A stretch of DNA of 5,358 bases from Nanobdellota archaeon (GTDB lineage Archaea; Nanobdellota; Nanobdellia; Woesearchaeales; GW2011-AR9). Below are positions 4,750 through 5,358 of the stretch, one piece after another. The notes beneath the pieces are model-generated. The model ran no database searches, was not told the origin of the DNA, and worked only from the letters and a program-made list of their open reading frames with translations. The translations under genes were made by a program, and so were the position numbers. Numbering within the stretch: the stretch's first letter is position 1; the number at the start of each line of letters is the position of its first letter. Location: NCBI GenBank assembly GCA_030695605.1, contig JAUYQE010000040.1, positions 1 to 5,358 of the forward strand, in the 5' to 3' direction.

Positions 4750-4758
4750 TACTTCTGT

Positions 4759-5145
4759 TTAATGCAACAGCGGCCACACCCAGTATTCAAGCCGAAAGTC
4801 TATCCGTGCCGAGTCCGCAGGATGGGACGAGCTAGCCCGAACCGGCAATATCTCAAATCCATTCTTTTCGACACAGGCTTCTACATCCGCTTCATAAAGC
4901 TCCACCAGAGCTGCATTGCCCGTAGATTTGATCGGATAGACGCTGTAGTCCAGCTGGATCAGAACATGCAGCCGCGGCGCTGCCTCGTCCCGCAACGTAA
5001 TCTCCAGATTATGGATAGGTGAAAAGAAATTGCCCCGCTCACCCTGCAGAAAGCCTAAGCGCTTCCAGTACCTGGCCGTTTCTTCATAGACAAAAGCAAA
5101 GGCATCATTCGCCGCCAATAACATCTCTCTTTCTTCGGGGATCAT
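4759..5145 (-). CDS. Small cytoplasmic protein of unknown function
   Basis: I do not recognise this 128-residue protein. It has no signal peptide or membrane segment. The N-terminus (3-33) is an acidic amphipathic helix with aromatic residues, followed by predicted strands NLEITLRD (46-53) and RLHVLIQLDYSVY (58-70), a helix ALVELYEADVEACVEKNG (79-96) and a C-terminal strand RIDFRLEYWVW (114-124), suggesting a compact alpha+beta fold. AAAGGTG (5160-5154) lies eight bases before the ATG. Only 15 bases separate it from the stop of the upstream small membrane protein gene, so the two are probably co-transcribed and translated as an operon. Composition and reading-frame quality favour this strand over the opposing frame. 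The structured block begins 10 bases after its stop, so it may be this mRNA's 3' UTR. Confidence 0.75.
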   Translation of the reverse strand: MIPEEREMLLAANDAFAFVYEETARYWKRLGFLQGERGNFFSPIHNLEITLRDEAAPRLHVLIQLDYSVYPIKSTGNAALVELYEADVEACVEKNGFEILPVRASSSHPADSARIDFRLEYWVWPLLH

Positions 5146-5153
5146 AGAACAAA

Positions 5154-5160
5154 CACCTTT
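5154..5160 (-). promoter_or_regulatory. Ribosome binding site between the two small genes
   Basis: AAAGGTG on the minus strand immediately follows the TGA stop of the membrane protein gene and precedes the next ATG by eight bases, consistent with a two-gene operon. Confidence 0.6.
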
Positions 5161-5355
5161 TCAAATGATGAATAACACGAGAGCGGTAAGGAGGAAGATT
5201 AAGCCTGCACCGATGCAGCTATAAGCAATCTGCTCGCCGAGGGTGAGATTCTTGAAGTTTTTCAGCTTGCCCGCAATAAACTGGAAAAAAGCCGCAAACT
5301 GCTCTCCCAGCTGTACGAAAGGCTGCTGGAGTTTGGTAAGGGAAATGGTGGCCAT
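5161..5355 (-). CDS. Small tail-anchored membrane protein
   Basis: A 64-residue protein with an amphipathic, aromatic-rich N-terminal half (residues 8-36, with several Phe and basic Lys at 30-35) and one C-terminal hydrophobic segment, IAYSCIGAGLIFLLTALVLF (43-62), ending one or two residues later. This is the layout of a tail-anchored membrane protein, N-terminus in the cytoplasm. No family is recognised. The ATG at 5355 is only three bases from the window edge, so an upstream start, and the promoter and ribosome binding site, cannot be seen. It is the first visible gene of an operon with the 128-residue protein, which may act at the membrane through it. Confidence 0.65.
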   Translation of the reverse strand: MATISLTKLQQPFVQLGEQFAAFFQFIAGKLKNFKNLTLGEQIAYSCIGAGLIFLLTALVLFII

Positions 5356-5358
5356 GGG

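Noticed and set aside
4598..4760. Integron attC site
   Set aside because: No GTTRRRY / RYYYAAC pair at the ends, no integrase nearby, and the long perfect pairing and internal branching differ from attC.
4603..5022. Rightward open frame of 139 residues opposite the 128-residue gene
   Set aside because: It starts within the structured block, has no ribosome binding site and an unnatural composition rich in Arg, Pro and Cys, while the opposite strand reads as a normal protein with a good ribosome binding site.
1..5358. tRNA genes or complete insertion sequences
   Set aside because: I found no cloverleaf with T-loop and acceptor stem, no transposase, and no paired terminal repeats flanked by target duplications.

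Overview
The window looks archaeal. An FtsZ gene with a strong GAGGTG ribosome binding site sits beside two genes whose start codons lie about 25-28 bp from clean TATA boxes (TATAAATA and TATAAAT), the pattern of leaderless archaeal transcripts. One regulator is a winged-helix protein with a C-terminal domain that resembles a decayed nucleotidyltransferase, a type I associate with DPANN/Woesearchaeota-like and euryarchaeal genomes. Assignment below domain level is inference from style and not proof. Coding base composition is moderate; one 152-base intergenic block is clearly more GC-rich (about 62% by hand count).

Layout. 1-1086: the left edge holds a possible leftward gene start, then a rightward gene for a protein with a kinase-like (aminoglycoside phosphotransferase-type) C-lobe signature. 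Its N-terminal part appears to be encoded in another frame, so the gene is probably frameshifted. 1083-1733 (leftward): a HAD-superfamily phosphatase, overlapping the previous stop by 4 bases. 1734-1842: a compact block in which the ftsZ terminator (nested hairpin plus T-rich tract) runs directly into the TATA-like box of the HAD gene. 1843-2910 (leftward): ftsZ, complete, with all GTPase motifs. 2911-3257: a 347-base gene-free region upstream of ftsZ with its ribosome binding site, TATA box within an inverted repeat, and five GGTT-type repeat units. 3258-3890 (leftward): a nitroreductase-family FMN protein. 3891-4043: divergent promoter region with a perfect inverted repeat. 4044-4568 (rightward): the winged-helix regulator. 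4569-4758: a GC-rich inverted-repeat block that folds on paper into a long helix with internal branches, a candidate non-coding RNA or structured 3' UTR. 4759-5355 (leftward): two small genes in an apparent operon, a tail-anchored 64-residue membrane protein followed by a 128-residue protein I do not recognise.

How the parts may work together. The regulator and nitroreductase are divergent with a shared control region, so the regulator probably controls itself and perhaps the nitroreductase. ftsZ appears monocistronic, with its own promoter, leader and terminator. The other genes show no obvious shared pathway. The items most worth a second look are the structured block at 4598-4749, the frameshifted kinase-like gene with an Asn where the catalytic Asp is expected, the operator-like repeat in the divergent promoter, and the repeat-rich ftsZ leader.
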